Shown one piece after another: positions 1-8,765 of a stretch of 64,000 nucleotides of DNA. The notes beneath the pieces were generated by a model. It was not told where the DNA came from. It ran no database searches and worked only from the letters and a program-made list of their open reading frames with translations. Position 1 is the first letter of the stretch, and each line of letters starts with the position of its first letter. The stretch covers positions 20,447 through 84,446 of the forward strand of contig NZ_KB899342.1 in NCBI RefSeq assembly GCF_000378165.1, in the 5' to 3' direction. Made by a program: the position numbers and the translations under genes. Source of the DNA: Saccharibacter floricola DSM 15669 (GTDB lineage: Bacteria > Pseudomonadota > Alphaproteobacteria > Acetobacterales > Acetobacteraceae).

Positions 1-1122
1 ACGATTACGGGACAAGTTGGGCTAGAGCTGCATATTGATTGGAGTAAGCTCGCAGGTATTCACCATCTAAAAACACATACCATCGTTGTGAATGGGCATG
101 GGCAGAATGTCTCCGGTCTCTTTGGGGATACATATGCGGCTACTCAAGAGATCTATGGGGCTCGTGGTAATGTGATTGCCCATTTGGTCGCGATGTATGC
201 GGAAACTTCCTGGTTTCACGACCGGCTTAATATCAATGCAGGCTGGATGCCTGTTGGGTCATTTTTTGCAGCATCTCCTCTCTTTTGTGACTTTATGAAT
301 GTGGCCATTTGTGGGAACCCTGCACCTAATAAATACACGAATGGCAACCGCGATTGGCCTTCGGGCAATTTAGGCGCAGTTGCGCGTGTCATGCCAACGT
401 CCGACACGTATATTATGGGCGGGCTGTTTGCTGTGAGTCCTCATGCTTACACTGGGGGGATCTCAGGGTGGTCATGGGCGCAGGATGGACTGGGGAAATT
501 TTCCACTCCGGTAGAAATTGGCTGGATTCCTAGTTTTGGGAAGCATCATCTCGTAGGGCATTATAAGATTGGTTATTCCTACGATAATTCACGACAGGTT
601 AATCTTTTTAAGGACATTTACGGAGGGTCTTGGCAGGCATCAGGGCAGCCGCGTCGCTATCAGGCAGGGATGAATAGTGCGTGGCTCATTATGGATCAAA
701 TGCTCTGGAGGCATGGGCCGGGTGATACGAATGGCCTTATTTTGATGGCTGGTGCGATGTACACAGATGGCCAAACAGTGGCTATGCACGACCATACATG
801 GGCCGGGCTTGTTGATAGTGGTAAGCTGTGGGGACGTCCCCTCGATACGATGGGGATTATGTGGCAGCATTTTGATATCAGCTCAACAGCGGTACGGCAG
901 CAGGAAGCGTCGCTTGCGTTGGGTCAGCCATTCCAGCCGACGCGTTGGGGGGCGGTGCCTGGTGTGCAGAGCCATGAAAATGTGTATGAATTTTTCTATA
1001 GTATCCACGTAGCGCGCGCGATGGCTTTTCAGCCGGACTTCCAATATATCCAACGCCCAAGTGCGACGACAGTCTATCATGATGCTGCCGTATTAGGCGC
1101 TCAGTTAAGTGTTTCGCTATAA
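1..1122 (+). CDS. OprB-family carbohydrate porin, 5' end outside window
   Basis: This is the C-terminal 373 residues of an outer-membrane beta-barrel of the carbohydrate-selective porin OprB family. The frame is open to the left window edge, so the start codon and signal peptide are missing; the GTG at 88 is internal. The protein is rich in aromatic residues and ends in a beta-strand pattern (QLSVSL) typical of barrels. It shares blocks with the second OprB at 9668-11101: a segment reading DWS-K-L-AGIHHLKTHTIVV at the left edge, SPLFCDFMNVAICG against SPLFCNFQNGSICG, and a tail with YSIHVARAMAFQPDFQYIQRP. The paired cysteines in that SPLFC...ICG block are in both copies. The expected role is diffusion of sugars or sugar acids into the periplasm. 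The family call is firm; the substrate is unknown. Confidence 0.88.
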   Translation, partial: TITGQVGLELHIDWSKLAGIHHLKTHTIVVNGHGQNVSGLFGDTYAATQEIYGARGNVIAHLVAMYAETSWFHDRLNINAGWMPVGSFFAASPLFCDFMNVAICGNPAPNKYTNGNRDWPSGNLGAVARVMPTSDTYIMGGLFAVSPHAYTGGISGWSWAQDGLGKFSTPVEIGWIPSFGKHHLVGHYKIGYSYDNSRQVNLFKDIYGGSWQASGQPRRYQAGMNSAWLIMDQMLWRHGPGDTNGLILMAGAMYTDGQTVAMHDHTWAGLVDSGKLWGRPLDTMGIMWQHFDISSTAVRQQEASLALGQPFQPTRWGAVPGVQSHENVYEFFYSIHVARAMAFQPDFQYIQRPSATTVYHDAAVLGAQLSVSL

Positions 1123-1149
1123 GATAATAGGCATAGGAACATATCAAAG

Positions 1150-1195
1150 AAACGGTCCGTCTCTTCATCGTGAAAGCGGGCCGTTTTTGTTTTTC
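1150..1195. terminator. Rho-independent terminator after the porin
   Basis: The arms AAACGGTCCG and CGGGCCGTTT pair over 10 bases with one G-U, enclosing a 17-base loop and followed by a T-rich run. It lies between the porin stop and the convergent aldolase gene. Confidence 0.8.
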
Positions 1196-1206
1196 CTCAA
1201 GCCCTA

Positions 1207-2271
1207 TTAAGCAGTAAGACTGTCAATCAGAGCATCTATATCATCAGGGCGTGTGTAAAAACTCGTCACAAAGCGGACGAGCTGCCCGGGAACCCCCTCC
1301 GGTGTGGGGTAATGGTAAAAGTGATAGCCCTCATCATGCAGCTCTTGGAGGAGAGGGTGAGGCAGAACAGCAAAAACTTCGTTGCTTTCCGTCGCAAAAG
1401 GAAGATGAGCCGCAGGATGCCGTTTGAGGGCCTGTACAAGGCGTTGACTCATCATGTTGGCGTGGTGAGCGTTCGTTAACCACAGCTCATTGTCTAAGAG
1501 AGCGAGCAATTGCGCACTAAGGAAGCGATGTTTAGACCATGTATGGCCCGCGCGTTTGCGGAGGTGCGGCATAGCGTTGAGCAGAGGGCGTGTGCGGTCA
1601 TTGAGGAAAAAGACCACAGCTTCTGCAGCCATAGCTCCTGCTTTTGTGCCTCCAAAGGAGAGCACATCAACACCGGCTTTCCACGTGGTTTCAGCGGGAG
1701 AACACCCAAGATGAGCGATGGCGTTGCCAAGACGTGCGCCATCAAGATGTACAGTGAGGCCATGCTCATGGGCTGTAGAGCTAAGCTGTGAGAGCGCATC
1801 ACAGGAATAGGTTGTGCCCCATTCTGTGGCTTGTGTGAGGGACAGGGCTTGGAACGGTGGAGCGAGAATGCCCTTTTCCGCATTCTGAACAAGAGTGCTG
1901 GGCAGTGTCGCAGGATCCATTTGTCCTTGCGCAGAGGGAATGCCGACTAGCTTGGCACCATGAGTAAAAAACTCAGGGGCTCCACCTTCGTCAGAGTTAA
2001 TATGAGCGCTTTGATCACATAGAATCCCACCATGTGGCGCGACCATGGCTGAAAGGGCGAGGGAGTTTGCTGCTGTCCCCGTCGCAACGGGGAAGACCTC
2101 GACCTCTGCCTCAAAAACTTCTCCAAAACGGGTCTTCAGTGTTTTAGAAAATGTATCTTCTCCATAGGATGGGACACCGCCATGATTAACGCGGCTTAAG
2201 GCTTCCATCACTTCCGAGCAGACCGGTGTGACATTGTCACTGGCAAAGTTCTTTCGTATGTCCTCAGACAC
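1207..2271 (-). CDS. ltaE: Low-specificity L-threonine aldolase
   Basis: A PLP-dependent fold-type I aldolase that cleaves L-threonine or allo-threonine to glycine and acetaldehyde in the cytoplasm. It shows the family N-terminus NFASDNVTPV, the glycine-rich TGTAANSLAL cofactor region, HLDGARLGNA near mid-protein, and the PLP lysine in SFGGTKAG. The open frame reaches back to a TTG at 2295 that has no ribosome binding site. A GTG at 2271 has AAGGA seven bases upstream and brings the start close to the usual family N-terminus, so I chose it (354 aa). It is convergent with the porin and divergent from folD. Function is confident; the start is likely but not certain. Confidence 0.9.
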   Translation of the reverse strand: MSEDIRKNFASDNVTPVCSEVMEALSRVNHGGVPSYGEDTFSKTLKTRFGEVFEAEVEVFPVATGTAANSLALSAMVAPHGGILCDQSAHINSDEGGAPEFFTHGAKLVGIPSAQGQMDPATLPSTLVQNAEKGILAPPFQALSLTQATEWGTTYSCDALSQLSSTAHEHGLTVHLDGARLGNAIAHLGCSPAETTWKAGVDVLSFGGTKAGAMAAEAVVFFLNDRTRPLLNAMPHLRKRAGHTWSKHRFLSAQLLALLDNELWLTNAHHANMMSQRLVQALKRHPAAHLPFATESNEVFAVLPHPLLQELHDEGYHFYHYPTPEGVPGQLVRFVTSFYTRPDDIDALIDSLTA

Positions 2272-2409
2272 TGGGAGTTCCTTATCATCCTGCAAGACGG
2301 CGGGGAGAGAATACCACCGATTGGTGCCCTCTAGCGAAAAGAAGAGGGTTTGTCATGACCTTACCCCCTTATATATGGGGTAGGACTATTGGGCTTTGGA
2401 GTGTGTAGC

Positions 2410-3315
2410 ATGTCAAGAACTGAAGTAAATGGAATGTCTGCCCCGCAGGGTGAAGCCGTGCGCATCGATGGGAAGGCTATGGCGAAAGCGATGACCGAAG
2501 AGATTCGCCAAAAAGTCGATGTGCTGGTTGAGCAGGGCCACGGTCTGCCTGGTTTGGCTGTCGTATTGGTGGGGAATGATCCAGCTTCAGAAGTCTATGT
2601 CAAAAATAAAGCGCTGCAAACTCACCGTGCGGGTATGCGCTCTTTTATGCATATGATGCCTGAAAGCACCTCTCAGGATGAGTTATTGCGTCTTATTGCT
2701 GACCTAAATAGCAATGAGAAAATCCATGGTATTCTTGTTCAGCTGCCTCTGCCAAAACAAATTGATCCAGCCATTGTGACGAATGCGATTGATCCTGCAA
2801 AAGATGTGGATGGGCTTGGGGAAGCCAATACAGGCCGTTTAGCGTTAGGGTTAAATAATGGGATCGTGCCTTGCACGCCTCTTGGTTGTTTAAAGCTTCT
2901 ACAATCTGTCCATCAGGACATGACGGGCCTTCATGCTGTGATTATTGGGGCATCTAATCTGGTAGGTCGCCCTATGGCGCAGCTTTTGTTGCAGCAAAAT
3001 TGCACGGTATCAATTGCTCATATCCATACGAAGAATATCCAAGAGCTGGCACGTCAGGCCGATATTCTCGTTGTCGCTACCGGAAAAGCAGGGCTTGTGC
3101 GGGGTGATTGGATCAAGCCAGGCGCTACGGTGATTGATGTTGGTATTACGCGTGTACCTACAGCAGAAGGCAAAAGTCGCTTGGTGGGAGATGTGGTTTT
3201 TGATGAAGCACGCCAAATTGCAGGGCATATTACACCTGTGCCTGGTGGTGTAGGGCCTATGACGATTGCGTGCTTGCTCCATAATACGTTCCAAGCGGCA
3301 CAGGGTGCTCTTTGA
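2410..3315 (+). CDS. folD: Bifunctional methylene-tetrahydrofolate dehydrogenase/cyclohydrolase
   Basis: FolD interconverts 5,10-methylene-, methenyl- and 10-formyl-tetrahydrofolate using NADP, supplying one-carbon units for purines and formyl-Met. The signature regions are present: [14 protein letters not shown] with the catalytic lysine, [23 protein letters not shown], the Rossmann motif [13 protein letters not shown], and the closing [13 protein letters not shown]. The ATG at 2410 has GGAG about nine bases upstream, giving 301 aa, against a family norm near 285-300; an ATG at 2434 is an alternative without a clear ribosome site. The gene has its own promoter region, divergent from the aldolase. 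Confidence 0.96.
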   Translation: MSRTEVNGMSAPQGEAVRIDGKAMAKAMTEEIRQKVDVLVEQGHGLPGLAVVLVGNDPASEVYVKNKALQTHRAGMRSFMHMMPESTSQDELLRLIADLNSNEKIHGILVQLPLPKQIDPAIVTNAIDPAKDVDGLGEANTGRLALGLNNGIVPCTPLGCLKLLQSVHQDMTGLHAVIIGASNLVGRPMAQLLLQQNCTVSIAHIHTKNIQELARQADILVVATGKAGLVRGDWIKPGATVIDVGITRVPTAEGKSRLVGDVVFDEARQIAGHITPVPGGVGPMTIACLLHNTFQAAQGAL

Positions 3316-3338
3316 AAATTTCTTGTTATAGAAATTTT
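3315..3338 (+). terminator. AT-rich hairpin at the folD stop
   Basis: AAAATTTCT and AGAAATTTT form a perfect 9-bp stem with a 6-base loop immediately at the folD stop codon. The stem is AT-only at its base and has no clean T-run after it, so its strength as a terminator is uncertain. Confidence 0.4.
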
Positions 3339-3427
3339 AAAGGAGTTGCGTACTTACTTCTTATTTACTGCTCAGAGAAGTGATTATTTGTTGCTTGTCA
3401 GACGTGTAGCGAATGTGTCATTGCTCT

Positions 3428-3443
3428 ATGACCGGTCGGTCAT
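3428..3443. promoter_or_regulatory. TetR-type operator upstream of emrA
   Basis: ATGACCGGTCGGTCAT is a 16-base palindrome in which every pair matches except the centre. Its first 13 bases recur exactly at 55251-55263, ahead of the second efflux cassette, and 12 of its 16 positions recur at 6924-6939 between tetR and its divergent partner. I infer that it binds the TetR protein encoded at 6241-6873. Confidence 0.7.
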
Positions 3444-3453
3444 TCTAACGTAA

Positions 3454-3480
3454 AAAACGCTCTTACTAAGAGAGCGTTTT
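3454..3480 (+). terminator. Perfect hairpin between operator and emrA
   Basis: AAAACGCTCT and AGAGCGTTTT pair over 10 bases around the loop TACTAAG. Only four T residues close it. It may end folD read-through, or act as an attenuator inside the emrA leader, since it lies after the operator and 53 bases before the emrA start. Confidence 0.55.
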
Positions 3481-3533
3481 GGAGTACTAGGATGCCCTCC
3501 CTGCATGGATAACCAGTAAGATAGAGGTGCAGC

Positions 3534-4625
3534 ATGGAAAATGGCGAAGCGCAGAGCGAGTCGCAATCAGGGAAGGATGCGGCTCCCCCAAAAGGAAGCT
3601 CCGCCAAAAGAATGATTTTGGTTCTGTTAGTGATCATGGTTTTGGTCGGTATCGGCCTTTATATGTTTTTCAATCGTAATAAAATTGATACAGATGATGC
3701 CTATACGACAGGGCGGAAAATCTCCATCGCAGCCCATGTAAGTGGGTATATCTCTCATCTGATGGTCGATGATAACCAATTTGTGCATCAAGGTGATCTG
3801 TTGGTGCAGATTGATGGGCGTGATTATATAGCTCAGCTGCACCGTGCTGAGGCATCTGTCCAGCAGGCTGAAGCTGATATTACCGCCTATAATGTGCTGT
3901 CCGCTGTTGCGCGCAAAAACTTTCCCGGTCAGTTGCTTATAGCACAAGGGAGTCTTTCTGCAGCGAAAGCACGTTTGTTCCGTGCACAAAGGGACTATGA
4001 GCGTCAGCGGCGCGTAGATCGTGCAGCAACGACCCAACAAAATATTGATATGACCCGAGCGGCCCTTGATGAGGCCACGGCCGCTGTTGTGCAGGCACAA
4101 GGGCAGTTATTACAGGCCGAGCCCGTGCATGATAATATTGCAAATGCTGATGCCCGTGCCACGCAGGCGGATGCGTCGTTAAAAGCCGCACAGGCTGACC
4201 TTGAAGCGGCACGGCACAATGTGGAGTGGATGGATGTTCGAGCTCCTCATGATGGTTGGATTTCACAACGTAATGTGGAGCAGGGCACTTTTGTTCAAAC
4301 GGGGCAGGAGATGTTCTCCATTGTAACGCCAGATGTTTGGATCGTTGCTAATTATAAAGAAACGCAGCTCTCTCGTATGCGGCCCGGTCAAAAAGCTGAG
4401 ATTGAGGTTGATGCCTATCCGCAGCTTCATCTGAAAGGGCATGTTGATTCGATCCAGAAAGGATCGGGTGAATCTTTCAGTGCGTTTCCTCCTGAAAATG
4501 CAACAGGGAATTTTGTGAAAACGGTTCAACGTATTCCAGTCAAAATCCTAATCGATGAAGGTTTAGACCCTCATTACCCGCTTTCATTAGGGATGTCGGT
4601 TGAGCCGATAGTGAATGTGCAATGA
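3534..4625 (+). CDS. emrA: EmrA/HlyD-family efflux adaptor
   Basis: Periplasmic adaptor (membrane fusion protein) of a tripartite drug exporter, 363 aa. One membrane anchor lies at about residues 27-46 (MILVLLVIMVLVGIGLYMFF), followed by the EmrA signature region DTDDAYTTGRKISIAAHVSGYI and a lipoyl-like half motif, a long alanine/glutamine-rich coiled coil, and a second lipoyl half with VRAPHDGWISQRNVEQGTFV. The end resembles EmrA proteins (PPENATGNFVKTVQRIPVKI). Its stop overlaps the emrB start in ATGA, so the two are translationally coupled. The palindrome at 3428-3443 suggests TetR control. Confidence 0.93.
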   Translation: MENGEAQSESQSGKDAAPPKGSSAKRMILVLLVIMVLVGIGLYMFFNRNKIDTDDAYTTGRKISIAAHVSGYISHLMVDDNQFVHQGDLLVQIDGRDYIAQLHRAEASVQQAEADITAYNVLSAVARKNFPGQLLIAQGSLSAAKARLFRAQRDYERQRRVDRAATTQQNIDMTRAALDEATAAVVQAQGQLLQAEPVHDNIANADARATQADASLKAAQADLEAARHNVEWMDVRAPHDGWISQRNVEQGTFVQTGQEMFSIVTPDVWIVANYKETQLSRMRPGQKAEIEVDAYPQLHLKGHVDSIQKGSGESFSAFPPENATGNFVKTVQRIPVKILIDEGLDPHYPLSLGMSVEPIVNVQ

Positions 4626-6220
4626 GTGATGATGTTGCGACAACGTCTTCGGGCGAGCAAACAGACCGCAGCACATGGAAGCCTCGTCACAACCCGTGGT
4701 TAATTGCGGTTGTCGTGACCTTAGCGGCTTTTATGGAGGTGCTGGACACGACGATTGTGAACGTGGCGCTGCCTCATATCGCCGGGTCATTAGGGAGTTC
4801 CTACGATGATTCGACGTGGACGCTCACATCTTATCTAGTTGCAAATGGGATTGTGCTGACCATCTCGGGCTGGTTATCCCGGCTTTTTGGGCGGAAGCGT
4901 TATTTCCTTGTCTGTATTGCAATGTTTACGTTGTCGTCCTTCCTGTGTGGATTGGCGACATCCTTGCCCATGTTGGTGATTTTTCGCTTGATGCAGGGGT
5001 TTTTCGGTGGAGGGCTTCAGCCTAGCCAACAGTCGATCATCTTGGATATTTTCCCACCAGAAAAGCGTGGGGCTGCGTTCGGTCTGACGGCTATTGCAAC
5101 GGTTGTCGGCCCGGTTCTAGGGCCTTTGCTGGGAGGGTGGTTTACAGATAATTACTCATGGCGTTGGATTTTCTTCATTAACGTTCCTTTTGGGCTCATT
5201 ACCGTTTTGGCAGTGGCGGCTTTGTTGGAAGATCCACCATGGGAAAAAGCACGTCGTGAACGGATTGATGTGATTGGGATTAGCCTGATCTCTATCGGCC
5301 TGGGTTGTTTGGAAGTGATGGCTGACCGTGGTGAGGATGATGACTGGTTTGGGTCTTCTTTTATCACGACAATGGCTGTTCTGGGCGTTGTATGCACGGT
5401 GGGGGCTGTTATCTGGCTTTGCAAGGCAAAAGACCCGCTTCTACGCTTGAGTGTCCTGAAGGATCGTAACTTTGCTATTGGTACAACGATGATGGGGGTT
5501 ATGGGCATGTTGCTGTACGCCTCTGCTGTCATTATGCCGCAATTTGCGCAGCAGGTTCAGGGTTATACGGCAACCTTGTCTGGGCAGCTGATGGCACCTG
5601 GTGGTGCTGTCGTGATTTGCCTCATCCCTATTGTGGGAATGCTGATGAAGCGTTTTCAGATCCGCTATATCATTGCCTTTGGCTTTCTCTTTATGGCGTC
5701 GTCGTTTTTGCTCGCGGCGAACCTTTATTCTGATGTGGATTTTACCCATCTTGTTCTTTATCGCGTGCGGCAAACAGCGCCTTTGGCTTTCCTCTTTGTG
5801 CCGATTTCAACCCTTGCTTATGCAACATTGCCGCCGGAGTTGAATGGGGATGGATCGGCGTTGTTTAGCATGGTGCGAAACTATTTTGGTTCACAGGCCA
5901 TTTCGCTCTCAACGGCGGCGTTGATAGAGATGCGGCAAGTGCATCAGACAGATTTATCGTCACATGTGGTCGCCTCAAAGCCAGAAGTGCGCTCTTATCT
6001 TGCACAGGTTCAACAGGTAGCAGAGGCTCATGGGCTCGCTCCGTTGCGTGCCCATGCTTATGCGATAGCGCATATGTACCAGGACTTTGCCAGCCAAGTA
6101 TCAATGTTGGCCTATAATCAGCTCTTCAATGTGTTGGGGATTTTGGCTCTCTGCATTGTTCCGCTCTGTTTCCTTGCCTCTCCGATTAAGGGAGATGGTC
6201 AGAGCAGCGGGGGGCATTGA
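4622..6220 (+). CDS. emrB: EmrB-type DHA2 family drug:proton antiporter
   Basis: A major facilitator of the 14-helix DHA2 family, 532 aa, which pumps hydrophobic drugs or weak acids out of the cytoplasm using the proton gradient. Visible motifs are LDTTIVNVALPHIAGSLG in the first helix, RLFGRKRYFL (motif A, loop 2-3), RLMQGFFGGG in helix 4, and GPVLGPLLGGW (motif C, antiporter). The helices continue through residue about 520. Together with emrA upstream and the outer-membrane factor at 6996 it forms a full envelope-spanning pump. Substrate is not readable from sequence. Confidence 0.93.
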   Translation: MSDDVATTSSGEQTDRSTWKPRHNPWLIAVVVTLAAFMEVLDTTIVNVALPHIAGSLGSSYDDSTWTLTSYLVANGIVLTISGWLSRLFGRKRYFLVCIAMFTLSSFLCGLATSLPMLVIFRLMQGFFGGGLQPSQQSIILDIFPPEKRGAAFGLTAIATVVGPVLGPLLGGWFTDNYSWRWIFFINVPFGLITVLAVAALLEDPPWEKARRERIDVIGISLISIGLGCLEVMADRGEDDDWFGSSFITTMAVLGVVCTVGAVIWLCKAKDPLLRLSVLKDRNFAIGTTMMGVMGMLLYASAVIMPQFAQQVQGYTATLSGQLMAPGGAVVICLIPIVGMLMKRFQIRYIIAFGFLFMASSFLLAANLYSDVDFTHLVLYRVRQTAPLAFLFVPISTLAYATLPPELNGDGSALFSMVRNYFGSQAISLSTAALIEMRQVHQTDLSSHVVASKPEVRSYLAQVQQVAEAHGLAPLRAHAYAIAHMYQDFASQVSMLAYNQLFNVLGILALCIVPLCFLASPIKGDGQSSGGH

Positions 6221-6240
6221 TGAAACGAAAACAGCTTGCG

Positions 6241-6873
6241 TCAGTCTGGCGCATAGATACGCAAAAAGCATTCGGCTGTGCGTTGAGCAATTTTCTTAAT
6301 ATGAGCAGGACTGCAATCAATAGGCAGCGACAGGCGATGGCGTTGCACGATGCGTGTCTGACACATCAACAAGAACTGTTCTGCTGCAAACGAAGGATCG
6401 TCAACAAACAACGTGCCCTTGGTTGTTTGGCGGGTCAGCCAGCCTTGCATGTTCGAGAGCATACGGCCAATTCCATGTTTCCAAAAAGTTTCTACCAGAT
6501 TGGGGAAGCGGGGAGCATCAACCAAAATGATGCGGTACAGTCCAACGGAGTTATGGTCCAGCATCAGATGGATGGTCGCTTGTGTCAGTTGGAACAGAGC
6601 GTCTTCGATACTCAATGTGTCGTCATGAGCCAAGTTTTCAAGAACACTCAGCCGAGTCTGACATGTTTCCTCAAAAAAGGCGGAAAACAAGGCCGCTTTG
6701 CTTTCAAAATGATTGTACAAAGCGCCTTTGGAAACACCAGCTACATGGGCGATTTGCGACATGGAAGCACCACTATAGCCGTTTTCGATAAAGACAGTGC
6801 CTGCACCACGCAAAATTTGAGCGCGTTTGGTGTCCACGCTGTTGGAAGCTATTTCCGAACCTGTCTGCGTCAT
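6241..6873 (-). CDS. TetR/AcrR-family repressor of the efflux operon
   Basis: A 210-aa one-component regulator. The N-terminal helix-turn-helix lies at about residues 18-64, with ILRGAGTVFIENGYSGASMS, IAHVAGVSKGALYNHF and the following FESKAALFSAF typical of TetR proteins. The C-terminal half is a ligand-binding and dimerisation domain resembling AcrR-type regulators with the TetR_C motif AEQFLL. The gene sits tail-to-tail with emrB and divergent from the outer-membrane factor; the shared 122-base gap holds the operator-like site at 6924-6939. Autoregulation and repression of the pump are inferred from this position. Confidence 0.9.
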   Translation of the reverse strand: MTQTGSEIASNSVDTKRAQILRGAGTVFIENGYSGASMSQIAHVAGVSKGALYNHFESKAALFSAFFEETCQTRLSVLENLAHDDTLSIEDALFQLTQATIHLMLDHNSVGLYRIILVDAPRFPNLVETFWKHGIGRMLSNMQGWLTRQTTKGTLFVDDPSFAAEQFLLMCQTRIVQRHRLSLPIDCSPAHIKKIAQRTAECFLRIYAPD

Positions 6874-6923
6874 AGTCTACGGCTGGCCTCTCATGCTGTT
6901 CGCCTTATTCGACATATGCTGAC

Positions 6924-6939
6924 CCAACCGTTCGGTCAT
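6924..6939. promoter_or_regulatory. Degenerate TetR operator between tetR and outer-membrane factor
   Basis: CCAACCGTTCGGTCAT keeps the right half-site CGGTCAT and the ACCG of the left half; 12 of 16 positions match the palindrome at 3428. It sits in the divergent promoter region, consistent with weaker autoregulation of tetR and control of the neighbouring gene. Confidence 0.55.
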
Positions 6940-6995
6940 TGCAAGCCTTCGTATGCCTCCCTTACGTCTCTCTCATCCCTGTCAGGAGCTATTTT

Positions 6996-8570
6996 GTGAA
7001 AGACCGCCGTTCCGTATCATTAGTTGGTCGTTCTCTCCTTAATCCCGTTTTTTATGGGACGCTGTTGCTCACTGTGAGTGGATGCATGGTGGGGCCTTCC
7101 TATCATAAGCCGCATTCTTGGGCACCATCGCGCTACGATATGCACAGCCAAGATCATGGCCATGCATCAACGTCGAGTGTGGTAACGCAGGCCCCGATGG
7201 CTGATGATTGGTGGAAAAATTTTCATGATCCAGAACTTTCATCACTTGAGGAGCGCGTGGCGACGCAAAACTTAAATTTCCTGCTGTCGTCGGCAAACCT
7301 GGCGCAGAGCCGTGCGCAGATGATGATCGCAGGGGCTGAGCGTTTCCCTAATCTTTCGGCTCAAGGGTCGTATCAACGATCACAGCACAGCACTCAAGAA
7401 CTTCGTGAAATTTTTAGACGGGTTGGACGTAATATTGGTGATAAGCTTCCATCCGGTGCTCCAGGGGTTTCGGGACGTGATTTCCTTGCTGGTGGACAAG
7501 AAGCGAATGTGCCGTTGCTTAATCAATGGCAAGATAAAATTGATGCTACGTATGAGATTGACCTATGGGGACGGGTCGCTCACCAGTACCAAGCTGCTAA
7601 AGCAGTTTCCCAAATGAGTGAAGAAGAACAGCGTAGTGTGTTAATTGCCCGTCAGGCTGATATGGCGCGCGATTATCTTCAATTACGAGGTGATCAAAAA
7701 CGGCAAACAATACTAAGAGATCAATATCAGACTCTTATGCAGCTCCGCCAGTTGAGTGACAATCGGTATCATACGGGATTGGTGACGGAGTTAGATGTGG
7801 ATAGCGTTAACGCGCGTTTACATGATTTGGAGGCACAACAGGCGAGCCTGGATCAAAGTGTTGCACAAGAAATGAATGCGATTGCGTTACTGCTGGGGGC
7901 TCCACCGCAGAGCTTGAATGGTGAGCTGACAAAAACTGCAGCTATTCCAACGCTTCCTCCGTTCGTACCGGCTGGCCTGCCTTCAGAATTAGCGCAGCGT
8001 CGTCCTGATATCCGTGAAGCGGACGCTCATTTGCGTGAGACTGTTGCAGAAGTGGGAGAGGCAACGGCGGATTTCTATCCTAAAGTAACTGTAACGGCCG
8101 ATTTCGGTGTTCAGACACTTTCTTTTCGTGACCTTGGTTTTTGGAATGCGAAAGCTTGGAATGTAGGGCCTACGATTTCTATTCCTGTGTTTCAGGGAGG
8201 GCGTTTGTTCGGCCAGCTTAAGTTGAAAAGAGCAGCGCAGCGCTCTGCTGCGATTGAATATCGTCAAACGGTTTTACAAGCATGGAATGAGGTTGATAAT
8301 GCGCTGCAAGCTTATCATGACGAGCAGGTGCGTCATGATGGTTTAGCACAAGCTGTAGCGGATAATCAGCGGGCTCTTTCTCTTGCAACCAGCCAATATC
8401 GTTCGGGTTTAGGTACCTATTTGGATGTGTTGAACGCACAGACCCAATTACAGTCTTCTCAGCTCGATTTAACGGGGAGTGATGCTGTAATGGCCACGAA
8501 TTTGGCTCGTCTTTATAACGCTCTTGGTGGGGGTTGGAAGAAAGAGTTACCGGAAGAAACACATCATTAA
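6996..8570 (+). CDS. Outer-membrane efflux lipoprotein (NodT/OprM family)
   Basis: The trimeric outer-membrane channel of the tripartite pump, 524 aa. A GTG at 6996 with AGGAG seven bases upstream gives a short leader ending in a lipobox (LTVSGC), so the protein is lipid-anchored. Family landmarks include CMVGPSYHKP, DDWWKNFHDPELSSL, AQRRPDIREADAHLRETVAEVGEA, and the C-terminal ARLYNALGGGW. Two outer-membrane efflux repeats are apparent. It is divergent from tetR and shares its regulatory region. A second member of the family lies at 56547-58040. Confidence 0.92.
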   Translation: MKDRRSVSLVGRSLLNPVFYGTLLLTVSGCMVGPSYHKPHSWAPSRYDMHSQDHGHASTSSVVTQAPMADDWWKNFHDPELSSLEERVATQNLNFLLSSANLAQSRAQMMIAGAERFPNLSAQGSYQRSQHSTQELREIFRRVGRNIGDKLPSGAPGVSGRDFLAGGQEANVPLLNQWQDKIDATYEIDLWGRVAHQYQAAKAVSQMSEEEQRSVLIARQADMARDYLQLRGDQKRQTILRDQYQTLMQLRQLSDNRYHTGLVTELDVDSVNARLHDLEAQQASLDQSVAQEMNAIALLLGAPPQSLNGELTKTAAIPTLPPFVPAGLPSELAQRRPDIREADAHLRETVAEVGEATADFYPKVTVTADFGVQTLSFRDLGFWNAKAWNVGPTISIPVFQGGRLFGQLKLKRAAQRSAAIEYRQTVLQAWNEVDNALQAYHDEQVRHDGLAQAVADNQRALSLATSQYRSGLGTYLDVLNAQTQLQSSQLDLTGSDAVMATNLARLYNALGGGWKKELPEETHH

Positions 8571-8616
8571 AGGACGTTGTGGAACAGAAGAATCGGTGTC
8601 AAGAGAATAAAGATAT

Positions 8617-8707
8617 TTATTCACAGAGTTTTCCACAGGGAAAATAGTGGGGAAAATGCACCGTTTTTAGTGTTCATACAAGAGTTTTCCACAGAATTTG
8701 TGAACAA
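8617..8707. other. Cluster of four DnaA-box-like sites
   Basis: Within 91 intergenic bases there is one exact TTATNCACA site (TTATTCACA, 8617-8625), two TTTTCCACA sites (8629-8637 and 8685-8693) inside a 14-base direct repeat AGAGTTTTCCACAG, and TGTGAACAA on the opposite sense at 8699-8707. The first TTTTCCACA is also the left arm of a small inverted repeat with GGAAAA. This may titrate DnaA or mark a regulatory site. The flanking genes converge here, which is unlike a usual origin. Confidence 0.4.
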
Positions 8708-8737
8708 AAACCCCCTCCTACATTGGAGGGGGTTTTT
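8706..8737. terminator. Bidirectional terminator
   Basis: AAAAACCCCCTCC and GGAGGGGGTTTTT form a 13-bp stem around TACATT, ending two convergent genes (outer-membrane factor and YfdX-family protein). Confidence 0.92.
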
Positions 8738-8765
8738 ATATGCACGTCATTTTGTGGGAGGTTGA

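Noticed and set aside
6217..6999. Open frame of 260 codons overlapping tetR on the opposite strand
   Set aside because: It is the antisense shadow of a clear TetR gene, has no family match and would run into the outer-membrane factor start.
8571..8765. Chromosomal origin at the DnaA-box cluster
   Set aside because: Flanking genes converge, the region is short, and no AT-rich unwinding segment is evident; kept only as a binding-site cluster.
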